This document shows positions 23,331 through 34,700 of a stretch of DNA of 64,000 nucleotides, in pieces (positions within the stretch are counted from its first letter, which is position 1; the number at the start of each line of letters is the position of its first letter). Position numbers and translations under genes: made by a program. The notes below the pieces were generated by a model that saw only the letters and a list, made by a program, of their open reading frames with translations, was not told where the DNA came from and made no database searches. The stretch comes from Quillaja saponaria (taxonomy: Eukaryota; Streptophyta; Magnoliopsida; Fabales; Quillajaceae): NCBI GenBank assembly GCA_029379385.1, contig CM055613.1, positions 14,154,001-14,218,000 on the forward strand, read 5' to 3'.

Positions 23331-24869
23331 AGTTTAGTGTATTTTTAATTGGCAGTAGGCTACATTAATTTAGTGTATTTTCAATTAGACCCATATCTAA
23401 TTAATTAAAACAATTTTTTAATTTATTTGAATCAAAACAACTTTTGATTCACCTATTAATAACAAAAAATTAGTTAATTATTTCTCTGAGTTATTTACAA
23501 GTCAATATTGATGTCTAGTAACATGTGATGACTACCTTATTGTAAACTTTTCTCTTACCAGTTTCCATAAAATTCAATATTTCTATCATCTAATTTTCTT
23601 AATTAAATTTAGAGTATGGATTATTGTTAATCCTAAATTGTTTAATTTAATGTATATATCTAGAAGTCATAACTTGTGTGATGAAATCTAGATTCATTGC
23701 CATGAACTTTATGAGTTATGTCTTAACTAGATAACATAAAATATTCTCAATCTTTACTAAGAGTGATAAATCTCTAGTTATGCACTCATATACCTCCACA
23801 AGTAGATAGTTATAACCAATATAATTTGCCCATGTATAACTCATAACAAATTATAATTAGATAGCATCACAGTATGGTAATCGATGTGCAAGGTATCTAT
23901 TTGATGCCTTAAGTAAATTATTTAATTTGCACTATTACAACTAATTAAGAACTCTCATTAACAACTATGTAAAAGTCTATATATATGAGTATTCTATGAT
24001 CGAGTCAATTCAGTAAACTTGTTCTCTACAAGCATCTACATGTTTATTATATTATCAATTACACAAGTGATTATTAGATTGATCACCCTTAACATTTGAG
24101 CTAACAAAATATGTACTAATTTAATTGGATTATTAATTTTCATTATTAATGTTCCTACGATTAAGAATGTTTAAAAATAAGTTTAAGGAAATATATCTCA
24201 TAAGCATGATCACATCACGATTTTTATTTCTATTGTTTTTATTTTATGGGATTTATTATTTTAATTCTAGAGAATTAATTTGCAACTAAAATATATGATA
24301 AATAAGAATGTCATATAGTTAATAAATAACTTTTATTAATAATTATATAAGATTGTATTACAACTAATATGTCACTGACATATAATGCTATTAGCTTATA
24401 GTGCATACTACCAACAATTTAAACATAAATTTGTTATAAGTTTTCACAATTGATCAGTTCTAATAAGCAATGAATAAATCATTCAAAAAATTAGTCATTA
24501 TAATAATTTTTCTTGAAATTAAGTCTTTTTTTTTTTTATATAAATTGAGACAAATTAAATTAAGCTTATTCATGTAACTGTAAGGTATATTATTATTTGA
24601 AAAAGGTAGGAGAGTTAATTAAAAAATATATATATAGAAAAAAGAAACTGTGAAAATGAAAAAGATTGAAGAGAAATATAAAGAAACTATATGTGGAAAA
24701 ATGGGAAAGAGAAGATAATAGAAATTAGATTGAAAAAGTATAAATATGAGAGAGAATTAATGGATTATGTATCAAAATATTATATAGGTTCATTGACGAT
24801 ATGCTATTCGTAATTCTTAGGTACTAATTATATTTATATATTAAGATAAATGTAAATTAGTAATGTTAT
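23331..24869. other. Unassigned AT-rich insert-like segment between two repeat arrays
   Basis: About 1.5 kb with no reading frame of note. Parts (about 23480-24110) look like a degenerate retroelement leader or LTR by composition, but I found no TG/CA termini or target duplication. It separates two arrays of the same tandem repeat. Confidence 0.3.
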
Positions 24870-25085
24870 TAGTGATTTATGTCTAATTATATTTTTCATG
24901 TTAAAATAGCTATCTCGCTGTCGATTTATCTTTTATTATATATTTCATAGTAAAGTAAAAAAACAATTAATATTTTATGTCTAATTATATGTTTCATAAT
25001 AAATTGGAAAAGTAAATGACATATCTAATATATGTTTCATAATAATTATTAGCAAAGATACCAACTTTTGTGTCTAATTAATATG
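24870..25085. repeat. Tandem repeat array B, same unit as array A
   Basis: Four or five diverged units containing TGTCTAATTATATGTTTCAT begin near 24872, 24921, 24970, 25019 and 25070. They match the unit seen at 23083-23330. Confidence 0.6.
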
Positions 25086-25424
25086 ATATAACATTATTAA
25101 CAACATCATTATTTTCATCTTTATTATTTTATTTTGTATATATATATATATATGTATTGTAGGAATCTTTTATATTTAATATATGTAGTAATTATAATAG
25201 AAAATGATAGTTTGAATGAAATTTTTGTTTTTAGGTTTCAATAGTGGGTTTAAAAGATCAAATTAAAATCTACTTTGTCTCTCTCTTTTTTCATTATATT
25301 TCTTTATTTCTGAACAAGGAGATTTGTGTATAGAAATACCAAAACTCAAAATTTCCTTGTATGAAGAGAATAAAAGAAAATAACAAACAAAGTAAGGGAG
25401 CCTTGAGAAGACAAAAGAATATAA

Positions 25425-26035
25425 ATTGAAAAACATATCAGATATTTTAAATTTAAAAAATATTATGCATAATAAATTAAAAAAATATAAGACATTTTAA
25501 ATTTTAACAATATTATAACTATAAATTTTAAAATATCATACACTATAAATTAAAAAAATATCATACATTATAAATTTACGAATGATCATATACTTTAAAT
25601 TAAAAAAAATACCATACACTATAAATTAAAAAATTATTATACACTATAAATTAAAAAATATCAGACATTTTAAATTTAACAAATATCATACACTATAAAT
25701 TTAAAAAATATCATGTACTATAAATTGAAAAATTATCATACACTATAAATTGAAAAATATCAGACATTTTAATTTAACAAATATCATACACTATAAATTT
25801 AAAAATATCATGTACTATAAATTGAAAAATTATCATACACTATAAATTTTAAAATATCATACATTTTAAATTAAAAAAAATATCATATACCATAAATTTA
25901 AAATTATTATACACTTTAAATAAAAATATATATATCATACACTATAAATTTAAAAATTATCATATACTATAAATTTAGAAATATCATACACTATAAATCA
26001 TATATTATCATACACTTTAAATATATTGTTTTACA
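25425..26035. repeat. AT-rich minisatellite, 20-24 bp unit
   Basis: More than twenty degenerate copies of a unit like ATCATACACTATAAATTTAA run without interruption, with variants ending in AGACATTTTAAATTT. A longer repeat of two or three units (the block around 25655-25720 resembling 25750-25815) suggests higher-order duplication. Confidence 0.8.
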
Positions 26036-26887
26036 TAAATTATCATACAACATAACTAACTGAAATTACGAAAATGCTATTGAATAATTGGATTTACAAA
26101 TTCTCATTGCATTTGACATGCTGCACGAGTGAAGTGATAAGAGGCTGCTAAGCCGACAAGGAGAGAGGAACCAAATTTTCAAAATCCGGTTTCTCAATTT
26201 ACCACATTTTGGATAATAAGTTTTTTGAATCTACTATTTTGGATGTAATTTGTAGGAATTAGAACCATAGTTTGAGAGTACAAAGAGGTGGCTATTCTTT
26301 AAATGTGCATCAGGCAAAGATTAAAAAAAATCATTCTTAAAAATCAAATCATAATGGAATGTCAACAAATGAAAATTGGTTGCCATTTCCATCCACATTC
26401 TGAAATGGGTGAAAAGAAATGGATATCAGGACATAAATGTTTTAACTAACTATTCTCTATAACTCTTAAGGTGGCTTAATGATCAAGATTAGAAACGCTA
26501 TAAAAAGTAAAATTCTTATAAATTCTATGGTACAGGCTGCAACAATTTTAAACAAGAGTCTGTGGTTTGGAGCCAAAAGGCAAAGTTTAATCTGATCCTT
26601 GGGGCTGGGACCTCATCCCTAAACACAAATAAATAAAAAAGACCGTGAAATATCTGCAGAATATCAAGGAGAAGCCTTTTTGTTAGCATGATTCATGCAA
26701 GAGCAGACAGATATGAAAATACTTAATTACTTTTATAGCAAAATTCATCTTCTAGTACCTCTCAATCAGAATAATATTCCTTGAACAAAAAAACTAATAC
26801 CACATTTTATGGAAACTCTTTTGTCTTTTGAGAGTAATAAGATCGAAAAGGCTAGAGAGGCAAAAACTAACAAACGTGAAAGCCAAG
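26036..26887. other. 3' flank of the SURF6-like gene
   Basis: No gene is seen. The part nearest 26887 probably holds the 3' UTR of the SURF6-like gene on the minus strand. Confidence 0.35.
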
Positions 26888-27916
26888 TTAAGTGGAACCT
26901 TCCTTAGGACCTCTGGACCTCAACATAAGCTTTTTCTCTCTTTTTGCAATTTGACGCATCTTCTTCTGTTGAATCCTCTCTGATATATTTTCTGATCTCT
27001 TTTTCTGTTTCTCTGCTTTCTTATGCTCCCTGGTTTCAACTCTCCCCTTCCATTTCTCAGCGTTCTTCTCGTGCCTCTTCTTCTCCTTCTGTAAGCTTTT
27101 CTTCAACAGCTTCGGATCATCATGAACCTTAATCCCCCTAGCCCTACTCATAGCTGTTTTCCACGCAAGCTTTTGTGCAATAGAGTCACCTTTCTCTGGA
27201 TCATTCTTTGCTTCTTCCAATTTCTTAGCCCTTTCAAGCTCTTTAACCTTTGAAAGTTTTCTCTTTTTCTTTCCTTGCTTTTCATCATTCACAAGTTTGA
27301 CATGACTAAACATGAGTCCCTTTGAAGCCTCTGCTGCATCTTTCTCGGCTTTATCTACTGATTCACCAGAAGCAGTTTTATTGTCTCCAGATCCAGTGTC
27401 TCTTTTACGCTTCTTCAGCTGAATTTCTCTTTTCTCACTTCTTTCATTCCTCTTCTCTGCTTTATTTGAATTTCCAGAATTACGAACTGCTCGAAACTCT
27501 TCAATTTTGTGACGAAGTCGTTGCCGAAGTTCTTCATATGTCACAGACCGATTATCTCCTTCCATACCAGACACCTGAGGTTTCATCTCTATTTCCTCCT
27601 CATCAATTTTGTTCAACTTATCTTTCTCCAGTCGTTCCTTCAGCACGTCAAGGGTTGTTGCAGAAGACTTCTCAGGGTCTAAACGATTTTTTCGAGCTTT
27701 CTTGATATTTTCCTTTGTTTCCTTCTTTGCTGAAGCTTTTTTAGCCTTGCTGAGACCCTGAAACCATGGCTTCTCCTCAGCATCAACAGGTAGATAGAAC
27801 TTTGCTGGGATGAGCTCAACCAACTTGTCAAAGAAGAGACAATGCTGATGAATAGTTGACTTCAAATCGAGACCAGTAATAGCATCAGCTACAAGCTTTT
27901 GCTTTTTCTTCTTCAT
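26888..27916 (-). CDS. SURF6/Rrp14-family nucleolar ribosome-biogenesis protein
   Basis: Nucleolar protein of the Surfeit locus 6 family, involved in pre-rRNA processing and ribosomal subunit assembly (family knowledge). One coding exon, 342 residues. The N-terminus has STIHQHCLFFDKLVELIPAK and FYLPVDAEEKPWFQGLSKAK, typical of plant SURF6. The C-terminal half is the lysine- and arginine-rich SURF6 domain with TYEELRQRLRHKIEEFR, KGLMFSHVKLVNDEKQGKKK and AWKTAMSRARGIKVHDD, ending in a long basic helix. The sequence CCACACAG directly before the ATG looks like a splice acceptor, so an upstream leader exon is likely. The start matches the family. It is intact. Confidence 0.92.
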   Translation of the reverse strand: MKKKKQKLVADAITGLDLKSTIHQHCLFFDKLVELIPAKFYLPVDAEEKPWFQGLSKAKKASAKKETKENIKKARKNRLDPEKSSATTLDVLKERLEKDKLNKIDEEEIEMKPQVSGMEGDNRSVTYEELRQRLRHKIEEFRAVRNSGNSNKAEKRNERSEKREIQLKKRKRDTGSGDNKTASGESVDKAEKDAAEASKGLMFSHVKLVNDEKQGKKKRKLSKVKELERAKKLEEAKNDPEKGDSIAQKLAWKTAMSRARGIKVHDDPKLLKKSLQKEKKRHEKNAEKWKGRVETREHKKAEKQKKRSENISERIQQKKMRQIAKREKKLMLRSRGPKEGST

Positions 27917-28910
27917 CTGTGTGGAAAATTAATTAAGGGCAAGAATGGAGGGGAGGGTGAACCAGGACATAATTCCATACTCATTAAAACTACCAAAAGA
28001 AATAGAATGATATTACATACAAACATAAATTCAGTCTTAAATCGATACTCATTCTTCCTATTATATTATAACGAACAACAACACGTATTGCATATTTTTG
28101 TAACCCACTTCATCAGAAGACCGACTAAATTGCATAAAACACCTTCTTCAAGCAGTAGAATTTCAAGTCCATGAACACAAGATAACAGAAAAGGCTCTTA
28201 TACAAGTAGGGGGTGGGGATGGTAGCAGCAAACAATTCCTTAATGTGCTTGTTCTCACAAATCTTATTCATCATTCATGGTTGTTTTGGGTCTTAACCCT
28301 AGTACATCCTCCAATGAAGAATCCCCATAATATTTTTCCATAGCTATTGGACTATATGTACTTATGGAAACTAATCTCCAAAAATCATCTTCCTATACAA
28401 TAAATTTCCCTTCCTTTTCCTCATGATGCTTCCAAACTATTAAATAACAATTTCAACATATGTTTCCTCATATCATGACACTTTCGAAACTTGTCTAAAC
28501 ATGACCATGGTGACCAGACAAACACAAAATGGGAAAAAAAATTTGCTTCCAGGAAAAACACCACCATATTATTTATAGTTCACAGTTTTCAAATTCCTTC
28601 CCAAATTAATACTAGAAGATAAAACAAAATCTTTTGGAGCATATAATCTTACAGAACAAATACTGTAATATTACACTATAGCTCGTCAATAGCAGAAAGA
28701 TAGAAAAAGGCGCAAGAGATATCTAGCCTGAAAACCCACAACGAGAGAGAAGTAGAGGCCGGAACTGTCTTCGCCGGTGTCGAGCTCCGCCGATAACTTC
28801 GTTGCGTCAGAGGAGACGTATTGAGAGAGAGGCACAGAGCCACCAAGTAAAGTAAGAAGCTTTGAGCATGACCTAGTTGAACTAATGAAGAAGAAAAACC
28901 CCGACTGTGT
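27917..28910 (-). other. 5' leader intron and promoter-proximal exon of the SURF6-like gene
   Basis: The acceptor at 27917-27924 implies an intron of about 0.8 kb. A less AT-rich stretch at about 28690-28870, with pyrimidine-rich CTCTCTC and TCTCCTCTG on the minus strand, is the likely non-coding first exon. The exact donor is unclear. Confidence 0.45.
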
Positions 28911-30757
28911 CTAAACGCACCGTTTTCGGTTCTTTTCTTTTCTGATGAAATTACATACTTGGTCCCTCAATTATGACCCGTTCTGGCATTTTAGTCCCTA
29001 ACGTTTTGATTTTTATCAATTTTAGTTCTAAAATTTAAAACTCCCTATTGTTTTCCATTATAATGAAAAACTCCAATTTAAAATTAATAAATTAGATTTT
29101 CTACTCTAAGAGTTTATTTGGCGTATCGTATAAAAATAATATAATAATATATAATTATCCAGTTGTCTCTTATATAATGTTTGGCAACAATAAGATATTA
29201 TAAACTTATCTGTTGACTCATTTTATATTATTTTTGAGAACATAAAGCTATATAGTGAGAAGAAAAATGATAAGAAGCCTAATACATTATATAATCATAT
29301 ACTATATAATTTTATATGATACGTCGAACAAGTCATAAGTTTTGATAACTTGACAATAACATAAACATGTTGTCATTTCGATTGATATAATTGGCCTTAA
29401 ATTGAAATTGTTTCGTAGTTCTATATGTATATGTGTGTTTTTCATGAAACTAAATAATATAAAAAATATATATATGTAATATTCTTACATAGCTCTTGAG
29501 CTTGTTAATAATTTTCAATTTTTAAATGAGCTCAGTTTGAGTTTGGTTTTAAAAAATCTATAGCAAACAAGCAGAGCTCAAATTTTATAAAACTCAATTT
29601 GTAAACTTGCAAGCTCATGTCATTTAATATATATTCATTTTATATTACTAAGAAAAAAGTAAGAATAACTCATATTTTTCTCTTAGCACAATGAATAAGT
29701 CTTACAATAAATTTACATTCACAAGAACTTTATTTTTTTAATTTTCTCTTTAGATAATTGGCATCTTTTATATCATTTATATCCATTTTTTTAATTTTAA
29801 ATTTAAATATTAGTTAAGTATATTAATTTTTCAAAAAAAAATTTTATTTAATTTAGAAATTAAAATTTATTATTCAAATAATTAATAGAAGTATAATTCT
29901 TTTATAAATTAATGATATTTTCATAATTTCTTTAATATATATTTTTAATTCTTTTAAAAAAAAAATTATATATTGATATATATGTCACTTGTTTTTTGTT
30001 AATTTTTAACAAAATAAATCTAAACTTATTTATTTTTATTCTATTTTTTAATATTAAAAAAATATTGTTTAATGAATCTAAAATTATATTCTTATATATA
30101 TGTCATTAGTTATTTTTAAAAATATGTAAATGATTATAATTCTAGACATTTTTTTAATTAAAAATAATATTAAAATATGTTGAAAATTTGTTATTTTATA
30201 TGATTCATAAGTTCTTAATGAGTCAAGTTTGAACACAAACCGAGTTGTAACCTTCACAAAAATTAAATAGCTGAACATTGCCAAAGCTTATTTCAAATTT
30301 GTTATAAAAAAAAAAAAAAAAAAAAAAAAACATATATGAAAGAGTTTGATACATCAAAGATTATCAACTATTTTGGTTATGACATGTGGCAGTGAATAAC
30401 ACATATTTGAGCAAGAAGACTGACTCTTGACTATTACAGCTAGCAAAACATTCGCCCTCTTATTGACTTCACTATTACAGTTAGCAAAACAGGTAGAATC
30501 ATTTTAACTCATATCATTCTAATAATTAACATTTTCTTTCTACAATTTTCTGACTTTAGTATCAAAGTTATCTTAGAGATTTAGTCTCAAACTTCTGTTT
30601 TCTACTCTTGGCATGTGTTTTGAAGTTTAACTTATGTAAAAAAAATACGTGAAACAATAAACATTTAATACGTTAGGGAGGACAAATTCTACTCTAACAG
30701 AATTGAAGTGAGAGAAAGCATTACTTAAATATATTTTCTTTTCTCATTCCTTGCAGT
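28911..30757. other. Intergenic region between divergent SURF6-like and DGK genes
   Basis: AT-rich. It includes a TTGGTCCCTCAA / TTTTAGTCCCTAAC stretch at 28958-29010, of the sort found in dispersed plant repeats, a MITE at 29110-29335, and an A-run at about 30306-30330. No gene is seen. Confidence 0.4.
29110..29335. mobile_element. Tourist-like (PIF/Harbinger type) MITE
   Basis: Flanked by TAA on both sides (29107-29109 and 29336-29338). The termini are imperfect inverted repeats: left ending TTTGGCGTATCGTATAAAA, right read inward ending TTCGACGTATCATATAAAA. It is 226 bp and non-coding. Size, TIR and 3-base TWA-type duplication fit Tourist MITEs. Confidence 0.6.
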
Positions 30758-31209
30758 TACATGCTTATTGCCGACGCCGTCGCCCAAACAAAAGCAACTT
30801 GACGTAATCTAGTGTTTAAGTGGACACTGAGCTGGCCCAATGGAAATACATAATCGGATCCTTTAGAAAAACAAGGCCCGGCCGACTTAAATATCTGTCT
30901 AGGGGTATATTCGTAATTAAATATTACACACATTGTACGCGCCCATTCCAAAAAGAACAGTCATATAAATATTCCGTGTTGGTTGCGCAGTGTAAGTCCC
31001 GCCTTTTTCTCCTTTTCTTTCTTCATTATTTATTGACCAAAATAACCAGACGAATATAAAAATACAAATATTCTTTTCTCTCTCTGTCCATCAGCATCTA
31101 CAAGGATTCTGGAATTGGAATCCTCTCTCTCGCGCATTCGGAATTCTAGGGTTTTCTCGCTTGATCCCATGGCTGAATTGTTGGATTGCGTCACAGTTAA
31201 ATTCCGCAG
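30758..31209 (+). promoter_or_regulatory. DGK promoter and leader exon
   Basis: A stretch less AT-rich than its flanks. It carries GGCCCAAT near 30835 and GGCCCGGCCG near 30874 (site II-like), and TAGGGTTTT (telo-box-like) near 31147, both common in broadly expressed plant promoters. The leader exon ends at CGCAG with a GT donor at 31210. It contains an ATG at 31169 that opens a short frame (MAELLDCVTVKFR). Confidence 0.5.
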
Positions 31210-31790
31210 GTTGAATATCTCTCATCTTACATGAATTTGTCTAATTTATTAATTTTTCTTCTTATCTTTTTATATTGATGATGATGATCTAAATTTGGGT
31301 ACTTGTATTTTTCAATTTTGGATATTTTTGTGATTTTGGTTTTTTTGGGTGAATAGTGTTTGGTTCATGTTGAATTATGTTTATTGATAATCTGTTCATA
31401 GATAGTAAAATTCATAAATTGAAGGAAAACCACTAATTGTTAAGATTATGGGTGTTAGGATACAAATGAAGTTAGACTTGGACTAGATATAGATACAGTT
31501 GTCTGTCTGGCTTCTTTTCCAGCATCATATTTATAAAGGAATCTGCTGTTTTTTCTCTTCTTTATTTTTCTGCTTAATAACTAGGCCCATGACAGTTTTT
31601 GGTTTTAAAAAATGAAAATTGCTTCATTTGCAAGGCTACACATACTTTTCTGTTTTGCTATAAGTACAAATAACTCTCTTTCGGTGACTGACTATGTATG
31701 CTACTGTTAATTTGGCCTTAGATGTTCGGCTTTTGCATACATGATTCTGTTGGAGCTGAGTATATTCATATAGCCAATGAATAATGATAA

Positions 31791-34700
31791 ATGAGTTTCA
31801 TCATGCTTGATTTGGCTATTTCACTTACAAGGCTGCTTACAAGCAATGATGCTTCTGGGCTGTCTATTATAGGATGTCTGATCACTGGATCATTCGGACT
31901 TCTGGCAGTTATATATACTCTTCTTAAGTGGCAGAGAAGGACATCATTACATTGGGTCAAAGCTGCTGCCATAGCAAAGAAGAAATTTTGGAAGAAGCTA
32001 AGAGTTCCTTTATCACTTCATACATGGTTTGAAGATTTTACTTATGTTGAGCAGAATTCCACATGCTGTGTTTGCTTGACTTCGCTGGTCCCCACTCAAA
32101 ACTTAAGTACAACAGCTTTATCACACATCCCTGTCCATCGGTGCTCTGTTTGTGGTGTAGCAGCTCATTTCTATTGTTCTCCATTTGCAGCAAAGGATTG
32201 CAAGTGTGTGGCACAGGCTGGTTTTAGCCATGTCAGACACCATTGGTCAGAAAGATGGGTTAATGAGGATGATAATCCTGAGACATCTGCCTTCTGTTTT
32301 TACTGTGATGAACCTTGTGGTGTTCCTTTTCTCAACGCTTCTCCTACATGGCATTGTCTGTGGTGTCAGAGCCTTATTCATGTCAAATGTCATGCCAAAA
32401 TGGCAAGAGAATCTGGTGATGTTTGTGATTTGGGGCCTCTAAGACGGCTTATTCTCTCTCCACTCTGCCTAAAAGAAGTAGATGAGATAGAAACAGGAGG
32501 CAGAACCCTAAGTTCTATTACAGAAGAAATTGTAACTACTTCCATGCGTGACCGAATTAGAAAGGGGGGCAACCGGAACAAACATGGAAATACTCGTTCA
32601 GTTAATGGCAAGGCACGCGATGCCTCAGTTACTGAGTCAGCTCTTGAATATGTCCTGAATGGCCTGGCTGGATTGAAGCGATGTAGGAAGAACCTTGACT
32701 ACATGAGGGATGGTGGAGCCCACTGTGTGAAGGGCACTCATAATGGGTTAGTGAGAGGAAAAGGTGGAAGATCCACCTTCAGTCAAACTAAGAAGTACAA
32801 ATTGGTTGGTGTGCCGAGTGATGCAAGACCTCTGCTGGTCTTTATAAATGCCAGGAGTGGAGGACAGATTGGGCATTCTCTTCGGAGGAGATTGAACATG
32901 CTATTAAATCCTGTACAGGTGATTTTTTCTGCTTTTACTGCAAAGCTGGGTTGAATTACATTGAATTAGTAACTTCTACAGTTAACATATGACCAATATA
33001 CTCTATATTTAAGATGCCACCATATAAGATTGCTCTTGATATATATATATATATTGTTCCAATGAAAAGCTTAATTGTTTTTAACAAGAAATCTACAACT
33101 GATGCTCTGTTATACTTGGAAGGTTTCCTTATATACATTTCTTTCAAACTTTCGAAATTATGTTTCCCTAGTGTTATGTTATTTGGATGGATGATCCTAA
33201 AATTAATAGTTTGATTTTATTCAAAGCTGACCTATTACATTAAAATATGCTAGTCATGCAAAAATTGTTCCTAATAGATTAACCTTTTGGTCTTTCATGG
33301 TTATTCCTTGATCTCACATATGATTAATCTTGAAGGTTAATAGCACTAATCAAAAAGAGGTCTATGTTTGGCATTGTTTTCTTGAAAACATATGTAAGTA
33401 TTAAAGAAAGCTATGCTAATAAGTACATAATCTTGTATCGCTGATGACTAGCTATTGAACATAAAAGGAGCAAAGTTGTATAATATCAAAGGTTAGGTGT
33501 AAACTTGCTTGACTCCAAACAACATTCAAGTTTCATCTGCCTTCATCTTCTTTTGAATTTCTTCAATTAAAAGGGTTTTCTTTGAATTTGGACCATGTTC
33601 TCTGTTGTTGCTATGAACTTATGTAAAGGGCTCCTTGTGGTTATATAACTTACTAGGTATTCTAGTTAAATCTCAGTATAGTTTTTGTTCCACAGAAACA
33701 TCTGTTTAAATGATCCTATTTGTCTTCTTATCAAAATTATCAACTGTTGCCTACAGTGTCTTGCGTTGATATTCGATAAATTTTTTAACTTTATGCTTTT
33801 GTCGCTGGGATAATTTTCTGATTTCGATATTTCTTTGTAGATCTTTGAACTGAGTGCTTCCCAGGGCCCTGAGGTGGGTTTAGAGTTGTTCAGTGCTGTG
33901 CAATTTTTTAGGGTTTTGGTCTGTGGTGGAGATGGCACAGTTGCATGGGTCCTCAATGCAATAGAAAGGCATAATTTTGAGTCACCTCCACCTGTTGCAG
34001 TTCTTCCTCTAGGCACTGGAAATGATTTGTCAAGGGTATTGCAGTGGGGTAGAGGTTTCTCTACGGTGGATGGACAAGGTGGCCTAACCATGCATTTGCA
34101 TGATATTAACAATGCAGCAGTTACAATGCTAGATTGCTGGGAAGTAAACATCAGAGAAGAAAATTCCAAAGGAAACCCAAATAAAGTGCAATCTAAGTCC
34201 ATGATGAATTATCTAGGTACTTTTCTGAAATGGCTGATATCAGAGATTCTTTGTTGATGATTTCTGACCCATTCAAGTTTATTTTACAGGCATTGGATGT
34301 GATGCAAAGGTTGCATATGAATTTCATGTCACCCGGGAGATAAATCCTGAGAAGTTCTCTAGTCAGGTAGATATGCTGATCTCACGTTCTGTTCATTTTT
34401 AATCCTTGTTTATTGTCTTGTGAAGTTTCAACAACCTTTGATTTGAAAGGCCTAATGATACTTAAAAAAATATTACAAATGGTACATTCCAAAATAACTG
34501 TTATTCGGATATCTTTACCCTTATGTTTTCATATTTTAAGCCTATTATTATCCTACTAAGGTATTAGATGCGTCATGACTGGCAAAGCCTCACTAAAGTC
34601 TAAAACACATTTTAAATAGATTTGGTGCGGTTCTTTTATCTATCATTAGAGAACATCTGCTTCACCGATGGGATGTTTGAGCTCACCCAACATGGCCTTT

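Noticed and set aside
25425..26035. Regular repeats resembling a CRISPR array
   Set aside because: Units are contiguous and degenerate with no spacers, in a plant nuclear context.
26944..27705. Plus-strand frames opposite the SURF6-like gene
   Set aside because: Antisense shadows of a lysine-rich coding exon.
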